A DNA stretch of 64,000 nucleotides from Silene conica (GCA_029255685.2 CM055319.2:38140530-38204529), one strand, 5' to 3'. Shown: positions 11,443-22,089, counted from the first letter of the stretch. Made by a program: numbers and translations. The notes: generated by a model not told the origin, from the sequence alone.

Positions 11443-14313
11443 CTATCCGCTAAAGATGCGGAAGATATCCGACCACGGCTTCTGACGGCACGCCGTAGTC
11501 TCCACAGTTTTTGCTTCAGTGGCAAAACACATCTTCTTTCCTCCATCGCAAAGCATATGCGACGGTCTCTCTTCTTGAGCCTGCCTCCTCTTCTTTTTCT
11601 CCTCTCGATCCACGACGTCTGGATCCTCATCCTCTTCATAGCTCAGGCATCCCATTCCTCCTCTCTGGATGATGACTTCCTTCTCCTTGGGTTTCCCCAA
11701 ACTAGTTCCTGCAGTAGTCATAATAGAAGTGTCCTCCCTATTGCTCCCAATCTGGGGCGGAGGTGTAAAAACAGATACAGGAACAGGTAATAAAGGTGGA
11801 GAAGTAGTGATGACCTCATACTTCTTCTCAGAAGTGATAGCATTACATGTGATGGGGGTCATAGCATCCTTCTTCCTATAAGATAGGCCATAGATAATAG
11901 AATGTTTGCCTACTTTGAAGGTTAGAGTTCCAGTGCCTACATCTATAATGGCACCTGCAGTGTGAAGAAAGGGTCTTCCTAGAATGATGGGTATATGGGC
12001 ATCCTCTGGGATGTCCAAAACAACAAAGTCTACTGGGAAGAAAAACCTGTCAATACGCACAGGGATGTTTTCTAACACCCCTACAGGTTCCATTGATGTG
12101 CGATCAGCCATCTGGACTGTCATACTGGTCACTGCAAATTCGGTCATTCCTAGTTTTAAGGCAACGCTTAGGGGCATGACACTTATACTAGCACCTAAAT
12201 CGCATAAAGCCTTTTTAACTGGGAAGGTTCCTATATTACAGGGGACAGAAAAACTTCCAGGGTCTTCTAATTTATGGGGGGCAATGACATGTGTTAAAAA
12301 GCTAGATGATTCTTCAGTGAGAGCTACAGACTCAACCTTTTCTAGAGACCTCTTTCTTGACAAAAGCTGTCTCATGAATTTAAGATAAGAAGGAACTTGT
12401 TGAACTAATTCTAAAAATGGAACTTGAACATTTAATGAACGAATTACATCTTTAAATTTATCAAAAGATACCTGTTCCTTTGAAGGCACGAGTCTCTCTG
12501 GAAAAGGAGCAGCTGAGGATTCGGTATTTGCAGCCCTTTTTAAAAATCTGGGGGTCTTGTCACCCCTGAAAAGAAAGTCCCGTAAATTATTCGGCAATTC
12601 TGGACGAAAGGGAACTTCAGATTCTGCTTCGGTGGTCGGTCGACCAGTATCCTCGGTCGGTCGACCAGTCTCCTGTTCAGCTGATATTTTCGGATCCTGC
12701 TCCGCGGTCGGTCGACCAGATTCCTCGGTCGGTCGACCGACTTTACTGTTACTCGCTGTTTTTTCTTTCTCAGCCCCCACTTTAGCTCCACTTCGCAGGG
12801 TTACGACGTTTAGGGTCTCCTTCTTCTGGTCCGGCTTGGTCGGAAGTTGACCCGGAGCCCTAGTGTCATTCTTGCTCGCGATCTGAGCGATTTGGGACTC
12901 CAACATCTTCATCCCTGCCTCTCTAGCCTGCGACTCCTTCTGAACCAACCCAATAAGATTTTGGATAAGAGCGTCTGTGTTGGGTGGTGGATTGGAAGGT
13001 GGTTGAGGGTTGAAAGGTGGTCTTTGGAAATTCTGTTTATGTGGGGGTACATAGGTGGAATTTTGCTGAGGTTGCATGTGCTGTGGGTTTTGAACATTCT
13101 GGCTTGTCCACCTTAGGTTGGGATGGACATTATTATTATTTGGGTCATAGAAATTGTTCCCACGATAATGCTGAAAAGCGGCACATGTCTCATTAGATGA
13201 AGTACAGAACTTTGACACATGCCCTTCTCTACCGCACCTCTCACAAGCCAAGGGTCCGTCCTGAACGGCGTTCACCTGGTATATTCCTCCCTTGCTTCCA
13301 CTCCCTAGATCGAGCTTTCCTGCAGCCTCAAATTTTTCCAACTTGGCCGTTAAGGCCTCAATTGCTGACAGGTTGTACTCAGATTTTCTCTGATTTCCTC
13401 TGGAAGTACCATGCTCAGCGCGGTGCACGGCAACATCTTCTATTAACTTGAGACCCTTAGTCTCTCCTGAATTATCTTGGAATCTCCCATTAGCTGCAGC
13501 ATCTAAGTAGGCCCTGTTGTCATCATAGAGGCCATTGTAGAACTGGTTGCAAAGAAACCATTGTTCGAATCCGTGATGTGGTATGGATCGAACAAGTCTC
13601 TTGAACCTGTCCCACGCCTCGCTAAAGTCTTCATTGGGACCTTGCTTGAAATTGGTGATCTGCGCTCTTAAAGCATTTGTCTTTGATGCAGAGTAATATT
13701 TTCTGTAGAAAGCTAGGGCTAAGGTGTTCCAATCTGTGACTCCCGCAGCAGTGCGGTCAAGGTCTCTGTACCACTCTCTCGCAGAGTCCCTAAGGGAGAA
13801 GATAAACATGGTTTGTTTAATCTGGTCCTGCGTCACTCCTTCTGGGGGTGCTATAGAGCATATGTAATCTGTGAAGATTTCAATATGCTTAGCAGCATCC
13901 TCATTGGCCGAGCCTCCAAATTGGTTTCTTTCAACCATAGTAATATAGGCAGGCTTGGCCTCGAATGGCTTCCCAGTACCTGCAGGTAAAGTGAACCCTT
14001 TGTATAGGTCCTTTGCCTGAGGCATAGAGTGACTGGCAATAGTAGCTTCTTCTGCCATATTATCTTCTTCTTTAGGAAAAACTGGAAAGTGGGTAAAAGG
14101 TGGTGTTTTTGGTGAAAGTGGATTGAAGGGTGAATTTGGTTGCGAAGGTGGTGTTTTTGGTGAAGATGGTGGTAACTCGAAAAGGTCTTCTTGAAATAAG
14201 GAAGATGGTGAACCTCCTTCCTGATTTGCTAGAAGTTGCTTTCTTCTTTCCCTAAGAGTCCTCTCAATTTCGAGATCAAGTGGTAGGAGTTCTCCTTGAA
14301 CTGACCTGCGCAT
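11443..14313 (-). CDS. gag-pro: Element C Gag-protease polyprotein, intact (956 aa)
   Basis: Gag packages the element RNA and the retropepsin cleaves the polyprotein. After a Pro-rich N-terminus, residues about 130-270 resemble the retrotrans_gag domain of Gypsy elements (for example the stretch DSAREWYRDL). A zinc knuckle CERCGREGHVSKFC lies at about 356-369. Four GRPT tetrapeptides in two pairs (about 526-560) are encoded by the GGTCG doublets. An aspartic protease with active-site CDLGAS starts near 703 and has the expected ILGRPFL flap-side motif near 770. The last 150 residues are acidic, basic and Pro-rich and I cannot assign them. The ORF stops where RT would follow in an autonomous relative. 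The reading frame is undamaged, so it may still be expressed. Confidence 0.92.
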   Translation of the reverse strand: MRRSVQGELLPLDLEIERTLRERRKQLLANQEGGSPSSLFQEDLFELPPSSPKTPPSQPNSPFNPLSPKTPPFTHFPVFPKEEDNMAEEATIASHSMPQAKDLYKGFTLPAGTGKPFEAKPAYITMVERNQFGGSANEDAAKHIEIFTDYICSIAPPEGVTQDQIKQTMFIFSLRDSAREWYRDLDRTAAGVTDWNTLALAFYRKYYSASKTNALRAQITNFKQGPNEDFSEAWDRFKRLVRSIPHHGFEQWFLCNQFYNGLYDDNRAYLDAAANGRFQDNSGETKGLKLIEDVAVHRAEHGTSRGNQRKSEYNLSAIEALTAKLEKFEAAGKLDLGSGSKGGIYQVNAVQDGPLACERCGREGHVSKFCTSSNETCAAFQHYRGNNFYDPNNNNVHPNLRWTSQNVQNPQHMQPQQNSTYVPPHKQNFQRPPFNPQPPSNPPPNTDALIQNLIGLVQKESQAREAGMKMLESQIAQIASKNDTRAPGQLPTKPDQKKETLNVVTLRSGAKVGAEKEKTASNSKVGRPTEESGRPTAEQDPKISAEQETGRPTEDTGRPTTEAESEVPFRPELPNNLRDFLFRGDKTPRFLKRAANTESSAAPFPERLVPSKEQVSFDKFKDVIRSLNVQVPFLELVQQVPSYLKFMRQLLSRKRSLEKVESVALTEESSSFLTHVIAPHKLEDPGSFSVPCNIGTFPVKKALCDLGASISVMPLSVALKLGMTEFAVTSMTVQMADRTSMEPVGVLENIPVRIDRFFFPVDFVVLDIPEDAHIPIILGRPFLHTAGAIIDVGTGTLTFKVGKHSIIYGLSYRKKDAMTPITCNAITSEKKYEVITTSPPLLPVPVSVFTPPPQIGSNREDTSIMTTAGTSLGKPKEKEVIIQRGGMGCLSYEEDEDPDVVDREEKKKRRQAQEERPSHMLCDGGKKMCFATEAKTVETTACRQKPWSDIFRIFSG
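12634..12738 (-). repeat. GGTCG doublets 8 and 9 inside the C gag coding region
   Basis: Units at 12634-12666 and 12706-12738. All four 12-bp boxes read GGTCGACCGACC on the coding strand and translate as Gly-Arg-Pro-Thr. The linkers encode three residues each. The same codons are used in all four boxes. Confidence 0.95.
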
Positions 14314-14411
14314 AAGAGGAAACTACAAGAAAAAGGTGAGAAGGTTTAAGGAACAAAAAGTTCCTTAAACAAAGAGAAACAAAAACAAAAACAATAAACA
14401 CTGGCGTTACC

Positions 14412-14429
14412 TCCCCGGCAACGGCGCCA
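14412..14429 (-). promoter_or_regulatory. Element C primer-binding site (tRNA-Asp)
   Basis: The 18 bases TCCCCGGCAACGGCGCCA on the plus strand equal the 3' end of plant tRNA-Asp, so the element strand is its complement. The site is 5 nt from the 5' LTR. Athila-like Gypsy elements typically use this tRNA. Confidence 0.9.
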
Positions 14430-15031
14430 CAATTTGATGCCCGTCGTTGAGGGTACCAAAGATAAAATTTATAATTCCTAACTTTAACAATAGATAGTGA
14501 AAGTCAGGGTCGAACCACAAGGAGGTGGGGAATGTTTATTGTTGAATGTTAATGTTTAAAGGTAACAAATTTTGGGGTTTGAATTGGTTGATTACTATAT
14601 CTAAAGAAAAGATTAAAATAAAACAAGAATTAAAAGACGAGAATAAAATATAATAAAAGAGGATGCTAGGATGTTTGGGTAATAAATAGCTAAGGTAAAA
14701 TAAATCCTAAGGTCAACATGTATTGCAGTCGCGTAAGGGGGTGTAACATATCTTTTTAGGTCTATGCTACCTAATAGCTCCTTTCGGCCTATGCTATTAG
14801 TTCCTAGGTCTCACAATTATTGGGTGTCAACAATAAGGGTGATTCCTAAATCCCAGGTTACATACCTTTCAGCCTTGAGTAACCTATCCGTCTTAAGGTG
14901 TAAACCAATGCCCTTCCCGTATCTTTCAATCTTGGGTAGGTCATTACTAACATCCTACAAGTCTCCTATTGGTCTCATTGCAGGATATTATAATTTATAA
15001 GAAAAGACGAAATAAGAAAACAGACGCGAGT

Positions 15032-15105
15032 GGTCGACCGACCGGCTACTCCAGTCGGCCGACCAAGGCCTCGGTCGACCGACCGACTATTCCAGTCGGC
15101 CGACC
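15032..15105. repeat. GGTCG doublets 10 and 11 (C 5' LTR)
   Basis: Units at 15032-15064 and 15073-15105, identical to doublets 1 and 2. Confidence 0.95.
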
Positions 15106-15603
15106 GGGGTCCTGCTACAGGTCGGGTTTTCGGATTTTATTCACCTATGCATATTATCCCCTACATCCTAACATATGAAAATTAGCTACTCATGACTGTT
15201 AAGACGAATATAAAATTGGGAATAAACATGAAGAACATAGTAATTAATCTAAACATGCAAGATTCAATAAAGCTTGGGATTCTAACTTAACAATTATAAA
15301 AATAAGAACTATAATAAAAAGCTAGATTAAAAGAGTAATTACCACAATTGGAATTGGGGCAGAAAGAAACTAACTTTATTGAATGCTTGAGAATTCTTGA
15401 ATAATGATAAAAGATGAACTAGATGGTAAAAGATTGAATAGAAGATACTAAGGATTGATAATAGATATCAAACATCAATATGAAAAGCATATATAACCCT
15501 AATCACAAGATTTGTTTATATAGGGTAAAAACTAAGAGTTTCCTAAAAGCTAAAACTCTACTTTATTTCCGAAAAAGAAAAGAAATCGCATGGGCTTTAA
15601 TCT

Positions 15604-15636
15604 GGTCGGCCGACCCGTATAACTGGTCGGTCGACC
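15604..15636. repeat. GGTCG doublet 12 (C 5' LTR)
   Basis: GGTCGGCCGACC, linker CGTATAACT, GGTCGGTCGACC, identical to doublet 3. Confidence 0.95.
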
Positions 15637-15965
15637 ACTTCTTGCTGGGCTTCTCTTATTTCCGGCCTTCTTCGAGAATTGGGCTTCTCTTATTTCCGGC
15701 CTTCTTCGAGAATTCGGATTTCTTCTGTTTTGACTCTTGGTACTTGATTTTGACTCCAGTTGACTTTTCATTTATTCCTTAATTAAGCTAAAGACTTGAG
15801 GATACGAATTTGGTGCCAAATCGTCTCTTTTCCGCATAAATCTGCAAAAGTGCATAAAAATACGAAAGTACACAATTTGTGGGAAATAAAGGCTAAAACA
15901 TAGTAAATGAGCGACCAAATACGTGTAAAAATAGATGTAAAACATCATAAAATAGACACGTATCA

Positions 15966-17810
15966 GTATTCATTACACCTATCAAACTTCAAACATTCAG
16001 ATACATTGGTTAATCGAAATAGCTATCCTTAAACGAATAAAGGTTATTGTTAGAAGGATAGAGTGGGAGAAAATATTTCGCTCGCAAACCAATGATGAAA
16101 ATAAAGGAAGGATCTTAGAGAAGATTCTTACTTGGGAGTCTTAAGAAGAGCCCTAAATGATTTGAAGAAACTACGAAAGACACTGAAGAAACTACGGGAG
16201 GACACTCGAAGAAAGGTTCTTTGTGTTCATTATTTCATAGAGAGGAAACTTGAAACCCGTATGAAATCGGTAGGAAAACGGTTCCTTAATAAATGATTTT
16301 TCTAAGTTTATAAGATAAAAGAGAAGAAATCATCTCAATCCTCTCAATGTAGTTATAAAGAAATAATCATGTCATTTTCGTCTCGAGGAAACGAAGACAT
16401 GATAAGAAGGTAATGATTGATTGAATGGAAACAAATCACTATAGGGATAGTGATAGTGATAATGATTCAAGTAATAGTTTAACATGCGACAAATGAAAGG
16501 TTCATTTAAGATATCGAGAGATATTGATTTTAGTGGGAGCAATTTTCATTAAAAGAATTAAGCCTACCATTTAGAGAGAATGGGTGATTCTTTAAGGTGT
16601 AAAGAATAAGAGGTTTGAAATTCTAGATGATCAAATAATTTATATCATAAGATGATGGAGCTTACGGGAAGGTTTATTATATGGATAATAAAAGGTCGCC
16701 CACTAGAAGTTAGAATGGCTGGATACATTATTCATAACGATGAATGAAACCATTATCTAAATAGCCAAGATGAGTGAAAATTATTAAAATGATGAAATCT
16801 TAAATAGACTACAATAAAGTTTTCAGTACATAAGTGACTGTATATCGATACGTCACAAGTTATAAGATAACAGTGGGAGCTTTCCTCCGGAAAGGAAACT
16901 CAAAATCTAGAAAGAGTTCTAGAAATGTACTCAAATAGAATCATATTATACGGGATAATATGAGAATAAAGGAGACCAAAAGTTGTAAGTTTTGCTATCA
17001 TGAATAAAGGTTATTCGCATGAATAAAGGTTATTTGCAAAACACTAATACAAATAGATGATTGTGCATCAAAATGCAATGTAATAGTGTTGACTATTGTT
17101 GCATGACAACATCATTTGAGTTATGATTAACTCAAAATGAAAGATACTTTGTCAGAATCCAAATGGGTTGTATGAGACAATATTGAACCCCATAAGTGAA
17201 CTGGATTGACTTAGTATAGCCCCTAGCCGCTTACATGAGGTGACGTCTCAAAGCGACTAGAGTGTGAGGCGATTGATGGCAAGTTCAAGTGCCATAGAGT
17301 CATATGTGATGACTAGTCGATCACATAGGCAGACTGTAAGAGACACTCTGTCGGGCAATGTGACCGCTTATAGAGTTCTGGAAATTTTATAGCCGGGTCG
17401 TGGCGAGAGCTGCTATAGTATTCTTGTGAGTCAATTCTTAGACTAAAGACTACTCTCCCAAGATGGTACAGTTTAGGCATAACTTTGATCCATTCTCTAC
17501 GACTTTTCGTAACTGGAGTCAAATGGGATTGTTTTGGGTTGTGACTAACTGTGACTAGTTGAAGGAAGTAGTGCGATAGAAATTGTCCACCCCTTGTCAG
17601 GGTTGTTCAAATCTCAGGGCCACTCGAGGAGAAGTTAACTGGAAATGCGTGGCCACGCTCGGAAGGTATCTATGGTAGATAATTCCGGTCAAACAGTTAT
17701 TCTCCAGATCGAGGAAACCACTCATGATATGATCGAATGCAAGTACGACCTCAGAGAGACATCTTGCATTGAGTGGGAGATTGTAATAGGACAAGAGAAT
17801 TGGTGACGCA
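15966..17810 (+). other. Element A 3' non-coding module
   Basis: It is non-coding in all frames. The last 600 bp are clearly conserved with B, E1 and E2 and recognisable in F. It contains recurrent AGTGGGAG boxes (16062, 16532, 16872, 17772), the palindrome GCGTGGCCACGC (17647-17658), and a small hairpin ATCTA-TGG-TAGAT just after it. In an autonomous relative, pol would lie upstream of this module. Confidence 0.8.
17647..17658. other. Conserved 12-bp palindrome, element A
   Basis: GCGTGGCCACGC. The same position carries the identical palindrome in B (2552-2563), E1 (51752-51763) and E2 (59749-59760), and the variant CATGGCCATG in F (31526-31535). Confidence 0.85.
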
Positions 17811-17835
17811 CACTTGTCGAGGACAAGTGGGAGAT
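17811..17835 (+). promoter_or_regulatory. Element A polypurine tract with overlapping hairpin
   Basis: CACTTGTC (17811-17818), loop GAG, GACAAGTG (17822-17829), then GGAGAT and the LTR. The AAGTGGGAGAT tract is the likely plus-strand primer. Confidence 0.85.
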
Positions 17836-19072
17836 TGTTGGGAAATGTGTCCTCAACAATAGTGCGATCACGTAATTAAATCTCATAACGAGAATGCGCA
17901 AGGGATGATACGATTTTATATTAGTCAACTGACCAACATTAATCGGTAATGATTGGCTAGCTAGAGTTTGACATTACTGTCGTATGACGGTGGTGGTCAG
18001 TTGATCCCTTTAGGTCACACCTTTAGGACAATTCCCTTAATTGATAAAGTGATCAAATGTATAATTGATACGATTTGATCATATTCCTTAAACTCGTATA
18101 TCGAGAAATTAGAGGTTAAATCTTATTGTAAGATTTATGTTTAAAATTGAAACGTGTCAATTATTAAACAATAAACGATATTTTAAAATATCGAAATTGG
18201 AATGAATCGGGTTGATAATTATTACAAGTGTTGTACATCGTATTGACGATTATTGTAACGACCATTTTATAAGTAATTACGAATTACTAATTGTTAAACT
18301 TTATATATTTAATTTACTAATGATGTTTATTTGATAAATATGCATTTTAAATTAAATACAATTGTTTTATAAATGTGACATAATGTATGTCACACATGTT
18401 TATACAATTGTACAAAATAACAATTGATAAAATGGAAGTCCATTTTATCTTATGAGATAAATGCACCGGTTTTATGGGTGGGTGTTTAAGGGATTGTGTT
18501 ATGTTTTTTGCATGGGAGACAATCACTAAACATGCCTTAAATATGCACTTATGGAGAATATAAGCTAGAGCCACCTATGAGCATGGGTAAGGCAAAAAGC
18601 TCTCTTTTGTGCTTCCCATAGCCGTGCCCCCTTACACCCACCACCATACTCATGTGAAATGTTACACATCTAAATTCATTCTAATTCTAAGTAAGGTTTT
18701 CTAGAGTGAGAAAGCTAATAAATCCTCTCTAAATATTATAAGATAATATTTACATACTATTTGTAGTATTCAACAATATTCTAATAAGAGAGATTAGAAT
18801 AAGTTTAAGGAAATCCGGTTGTTGATCTAGCATACTCGAGATCGGATTATTGAGGGGTTGTCTTGGTGCATCCAAAGGAGGTATTCTATTTTGGGTACTC
18901 GGAGGATCATCCTTGCTAAACATTTGGACCGTGTGTAAGGTCTCAAATACTCTCTTATTTCCGCTTTTAGCATGCATAAGATCACCTAATAATATGTTGT
19001 TTAAAGGGTTAAATAAAGGATTATTGTTAGTATGACTAAAATTAGTTTATGAGCAACTAGTTAAACCTAACA
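17836..19072 (+). repeat. Element A 3' LTR
   Basis: 1237 bp, matching the 5' LTR except for one base. Its U3 hairpin arms are at 17925-17935 and 17994-18004. GTACC follows at 19073-19077. Confidence 0.93.
17925..18004 (+). other. U3 nested hairpin, element A 3' LTR
   Basis: Identical to the copy at 2835-2914. Confidence 0.8.
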
Positions 19073-19077
19073 GTACC

Positions 19078-21180
19078 ATCTAGGGAGAGTAGTCTTTAGT
19101 CTAAGAATTGACTCACAAGAATACTATAGCAGCTCTCGCCACGACCCGGCTATAAAATTTCCAGAACTCTATAAGCGGTCACATTTCCCGACAGAGTGTC
19201 TCTAGCAGTCTGCCTATGTGATCGACTAGTCATCACATATGACTCTATGGCACTTGAACTTGCCATCAGTCGCCTCACATTCTAGTCGCTTTGAGATGTC
19301 ACCTCATGTAAGCGGCTAGGGGCTATACTCAGTCAATCCAGTTCACTTATGGGGTTCAATATTGTCTCTTACAACCCATTTGGATTTTGACAAAGTATCT
19401 TTCATCTTGAGTTAATTATAACTCAAATGACATTGTCATGCAAAAATAGTCAATAGTATTTCATTGCATTTGATGCACGATCATCTATTTGTATTAATGT
19501 TTTGCGAATAAACCTTTTATTCATGATTGCAAAACTTACAAATTTTGGTCTCCTTCCGACTCATATTATCTCACATAATATGATCTTATTTGAGCACATA
19601 TCTAGAACCCATTCTAGATCTTGAGTTTCCTTTCCTAAGGAAAGCTCCTACTGTTATCCTATAACTCGTGACGTATTGATATACTAGAGGGATTAAAGAA
19701 TCACTTGGAATTATCTAGTCACTTATGTGCTGAAATCTATATTGTAGTTATTAGTGATTTCATCACTCTTACTATTTTCAAACATCTTGGCTATTTCATC
19801 AAGGTTGTTTATATCTAACCACTTTGATTTCTAATGGGCGACCTTTTATTATCAATATAATAAAACTTCCCGTAAAGCTCCATCATCGTATGATAAAAGG
19901 TATTTGATCATCTAGAATTGAAAACCTCTCATTCTTTACACCTTAAAGAATCATCCATCCTCTCTAAATGGTAGGTTTAATTCTTTTAATGAACATTGCT
20001 CCCACTAGAATCAATATTACTCGATCTCTTAAATGAACCTTTCATTTCTTGCATGTAAATCTTTTATTTTTATCTTGAATCATTATCACCATCACTATCC
20101 CTATAGTGATCTATTTTCATTCAATCAATCATCACCTTCTTTTCATGTCTTCGTTTCCTCGAGACGAATAAGATAATTTCCTTATAACTACATTGAGAGA
20201 ATTGAGATGATTTCTTCTCTTTTATCTTATAAACTTAGAAAAATCATTTATTAAGGAACCGGTCTTTCTCCCGTATAGATAGATGATTTCTCCTCTATTA
20301 TCTTATAATCTTTAAAAAATCATTATCTCAAGGAGCCGATATTCCTTCCGAATTCATACGGGGTTTCTTACTGAAACAATGAACATAAAGAACCTTTCTT
20401 CGAGTGTCCTCCCGTAGTTTCTTCAGTGTCCTCTCGTAGTTTCTTCAATTCATTCATTGGGGGCTCTTCTTAAGACTCCCATGTAGGAATCTTCTCTAAG
20501 ATCCTTTATTTTCTTCATTGGTTTGCGAGCGAAATATTTTCTCCCACTCTATCCTTCTAACAATAACCTTTATTTGTATAAGGATAGCTATTTCGATTAA
20601 CCAATGCCTATGAATGTTTGAAGTTTTATAGGTGTGATGAATACATTCTCATTTTCACTTAAAATGAAAATCTTATAATGAACTGATGTTGTCTTATTTT
20701 GATTGAAAGTATCTAATGGGGTGTAGTTCTTCGTTTTAATCAACACTTTGATTACATTATATTGATCATATCAATGTTTATTGCGTGATAAAGTCACCAT
20801 TATTCATGTTTAAACAAGGTATGCAATTTATTTGAGAAATCAAGACATTGATTAAGAACAAAATAGTGACTTGGGTTGAAAACCAAGTCCCCAATATCCA
20901 AAATTACAACCATTGTTTTAGGATTTTAATCCTTGTCTTACAAGAAAATAAATTGTTCCATAAATAAAATGCAAAATATGAAAGAAGACGATATAAAAAT
21001 TAGAGCCTAGCTCTTCAAGTCTTCGATCAATTGGATGCTACAGTAGGCATCCAAGTAAGGAACTTCATGCTTCCTTCTCCTTGCCATTATAATTATTAGG
21101 GGGTGGCCCTTTAAAACAACTAAAAAGGGTAAACATCAACACATTTGTATCACTATACATAAGTTGATAAATGACATGAA
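19078..21180 (-). other. Element B 3' non-coding region, right piece
   Basis: On the element strand this follows the gag stop. It is diverged but alignable with 7134-7884 and 15971-17460 of element A and has no pol coding. AGTGGGAG boxes occur here too (for example near 20000 and 20540, minus strand). Confidence 0.8.
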
Positions 21181-22089
21181 TTATAAACGAGAATTATTAC
21201 CTACGGCGGTTGCCTTCCCATTTTTGAGATCGCTTAAGTATTTGGGGCAATTACGCTTCCAATGACCGATCCTCGTGCAATAATGGCACTTGTCTTCGGA
21301 TTTCAAAGACGAGGTGGAAGCGCCTTTCGAAAAGGTCTTTTCTTTGGTCGCTTTGGGCTTCAACGTTTTCTTGCCCTTGCCTTTAAAGGCATTCCTTTTG
21401 AAGCTCGTTTTCCCTTTCTTTTCGATGTTTAAAACATCCTTGGTGGAACTTTCATGAAGTCCCATGTCCCTTTCGGCTTGGACGAGCATCTTATGCAACT
21501 CATCCAACGTGGTCTCTTGGTTTCGCATATTAAAATTCACCCGGAATTGAGCATACGACTTAACCTTATTGAGCGAGTGAAGAACTCGGTCAATTATGAG
21601 AGAGTCGGGAACATCAATGTCTTGCGCTTTTAGAGTCTCCGCGAGCTCAACGAGTTTGAGCACATGAGGGCTTATCTTTTGCCCTTCCTTCAACGTAATG
21701 TCGAAGAAGGCGGAAGCCGCCTCATATTGGATCACCCTTGGAGTTTGCGAAAACATGGTCGCAAGCTTGGTGTATATCTCATACGATGTGGTCAACTTGA
21801 TCATACTCATTTGGAGATCCGGCTCCATTGAGAAGATGAGCACATTTTTAAGAGCGGAGGACTCTTTCATGTAGGCTTCATAGGCCTCACGAGTTCCGAC
21901 CGCAGAACGAGCGGTTGGAGTGGGATGAGCGGCTTCGGATAGGTAACGACTCTTATCGTCACCTTGAGCGGCCAAAAGTAATTGCGCATCCCAATCCTTA
22001 AAATTGGAACCATGCTTATCGAGTTTGCAACGGTCCATAAAAGACCGAAGCCATGAAACGTTAGTGAGAGGTGGAGCGTCGATTGCCAT
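21181..22089 (-). CDS. gag: Element B Gag, intact (302 aa)
   Basis: This is a structural protein of the cytoplasmic virus-like particle. It starts MAIDAPPLTNVSWLRSFMD; residues about 1-220 form a UBN2/Copia-type gag domain (contains ISPHVLKLVELAETL and ILHSL-like RVLHSLNKVK), followed by a Lys-rich linker and a zinc knuckle CHYCTRIGHWKRNC at about 268-281. The length equals the E Gag (302 aa), which is about 50-60% alike by eye. The N-terminal part also aligns with residues 1-215 of F. No protease or polymerase follows. The ORF is undamaged and could supply Gag for A as well as B. Confidence 0.92.
   Translation of the reverse strand: MAIDAPPLTNVSWLRSFMDRCKLDKHGSNFKDWDAQLLLAAQGDDKSRYLSEAAHPTPTARSAVGTREAYEAYMKESSALKNVLIFSMEPDLQMSMIKLTTSYEIYTKLATMFSQTPRVIQYEAASAFFDITLKEGQKISPHVLKLVELAETLKAQDIDVPDSLIIDRVLHSLNKVKSYAQFRVNFNMRNQETTLDELHKMLVQAERDMGLHESSTKDVLNIEKKGKTSFKRNAFKGKGKKTLKPKATKEKTFSKGASTSSLKSEDKCHYCTRIGHWKRNCPKYLSDLKNGKATAVGNNSRL

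Larger units (their letters stand above)
7890..15965 (-). mobile_element. Element C: non-autonomous Athila-like Gypsy element (gag-protease only)
   Basis: LTRs at 7890-9460 and 14435-15965 are flanked by GTATT duplications (7885-7889, 15966-15970), and the host element A reads continuously without it. On the minus strand: 5' LTR, tRNA-Asp primer site, one 956-residue gag-protease ORF, about 2 kb of non-coding DNA, 3' LTR. No RT, RNase H or integrase is found in any frame, so it needs enzymes in trans; element D is the kind of relative that could once have supplied them. Nine of the 33-bp GGTCG doublets lie in its 3' LTR, gag and 3' region, and three more in the 5' LTR. Confidence 0.92.
14435..15965 (-). 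repeat. Element C 5' LTR (1531 bp)
   Basis: It is 40 bp shorter than the 3' LTR. At 15650-15720 a 34-bp segment (GGGCTTCTCTTATTTCCGGC...) is duplicated in place of the segment holding the fourth doublet. A TATATAAA promoter box is present on the element strand at 15522-15515. Confidence 0.92.
2746..19072 (+). mobile_element. Element A: complete gag-only Copia-type LTR retrotransposon carrying element C
   Basis: The two 1237-bp LTRs (2746-3982, 17836-19072) are flanked by the 5-bp target duplication GTACC (2741-2745, 19073-19077). By eye they differ at one base (TTTTTAAAC near 3070 versus TTATTAAAC), so the insertion is very young. The order is LTR, tRNA-Met primer site, long leader, gag with a premature stop, 3' non-coding module (split by C at 7890-15965), polypurine tract, LTR. 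Without C the element is about 8.2 kb. No protease, integrase or RT is encoded, so movement must have depended on enzymes supplied in trans. Confidence 0.93.

Noticed and set aside
14412..14429. tRNA-Asp gene
   Set aside because: Only the 18 bases matching the 3' end are present; it is the primer-binding site of C, not a tRNA gene. The same holds for the tRNA-Met-like strings.
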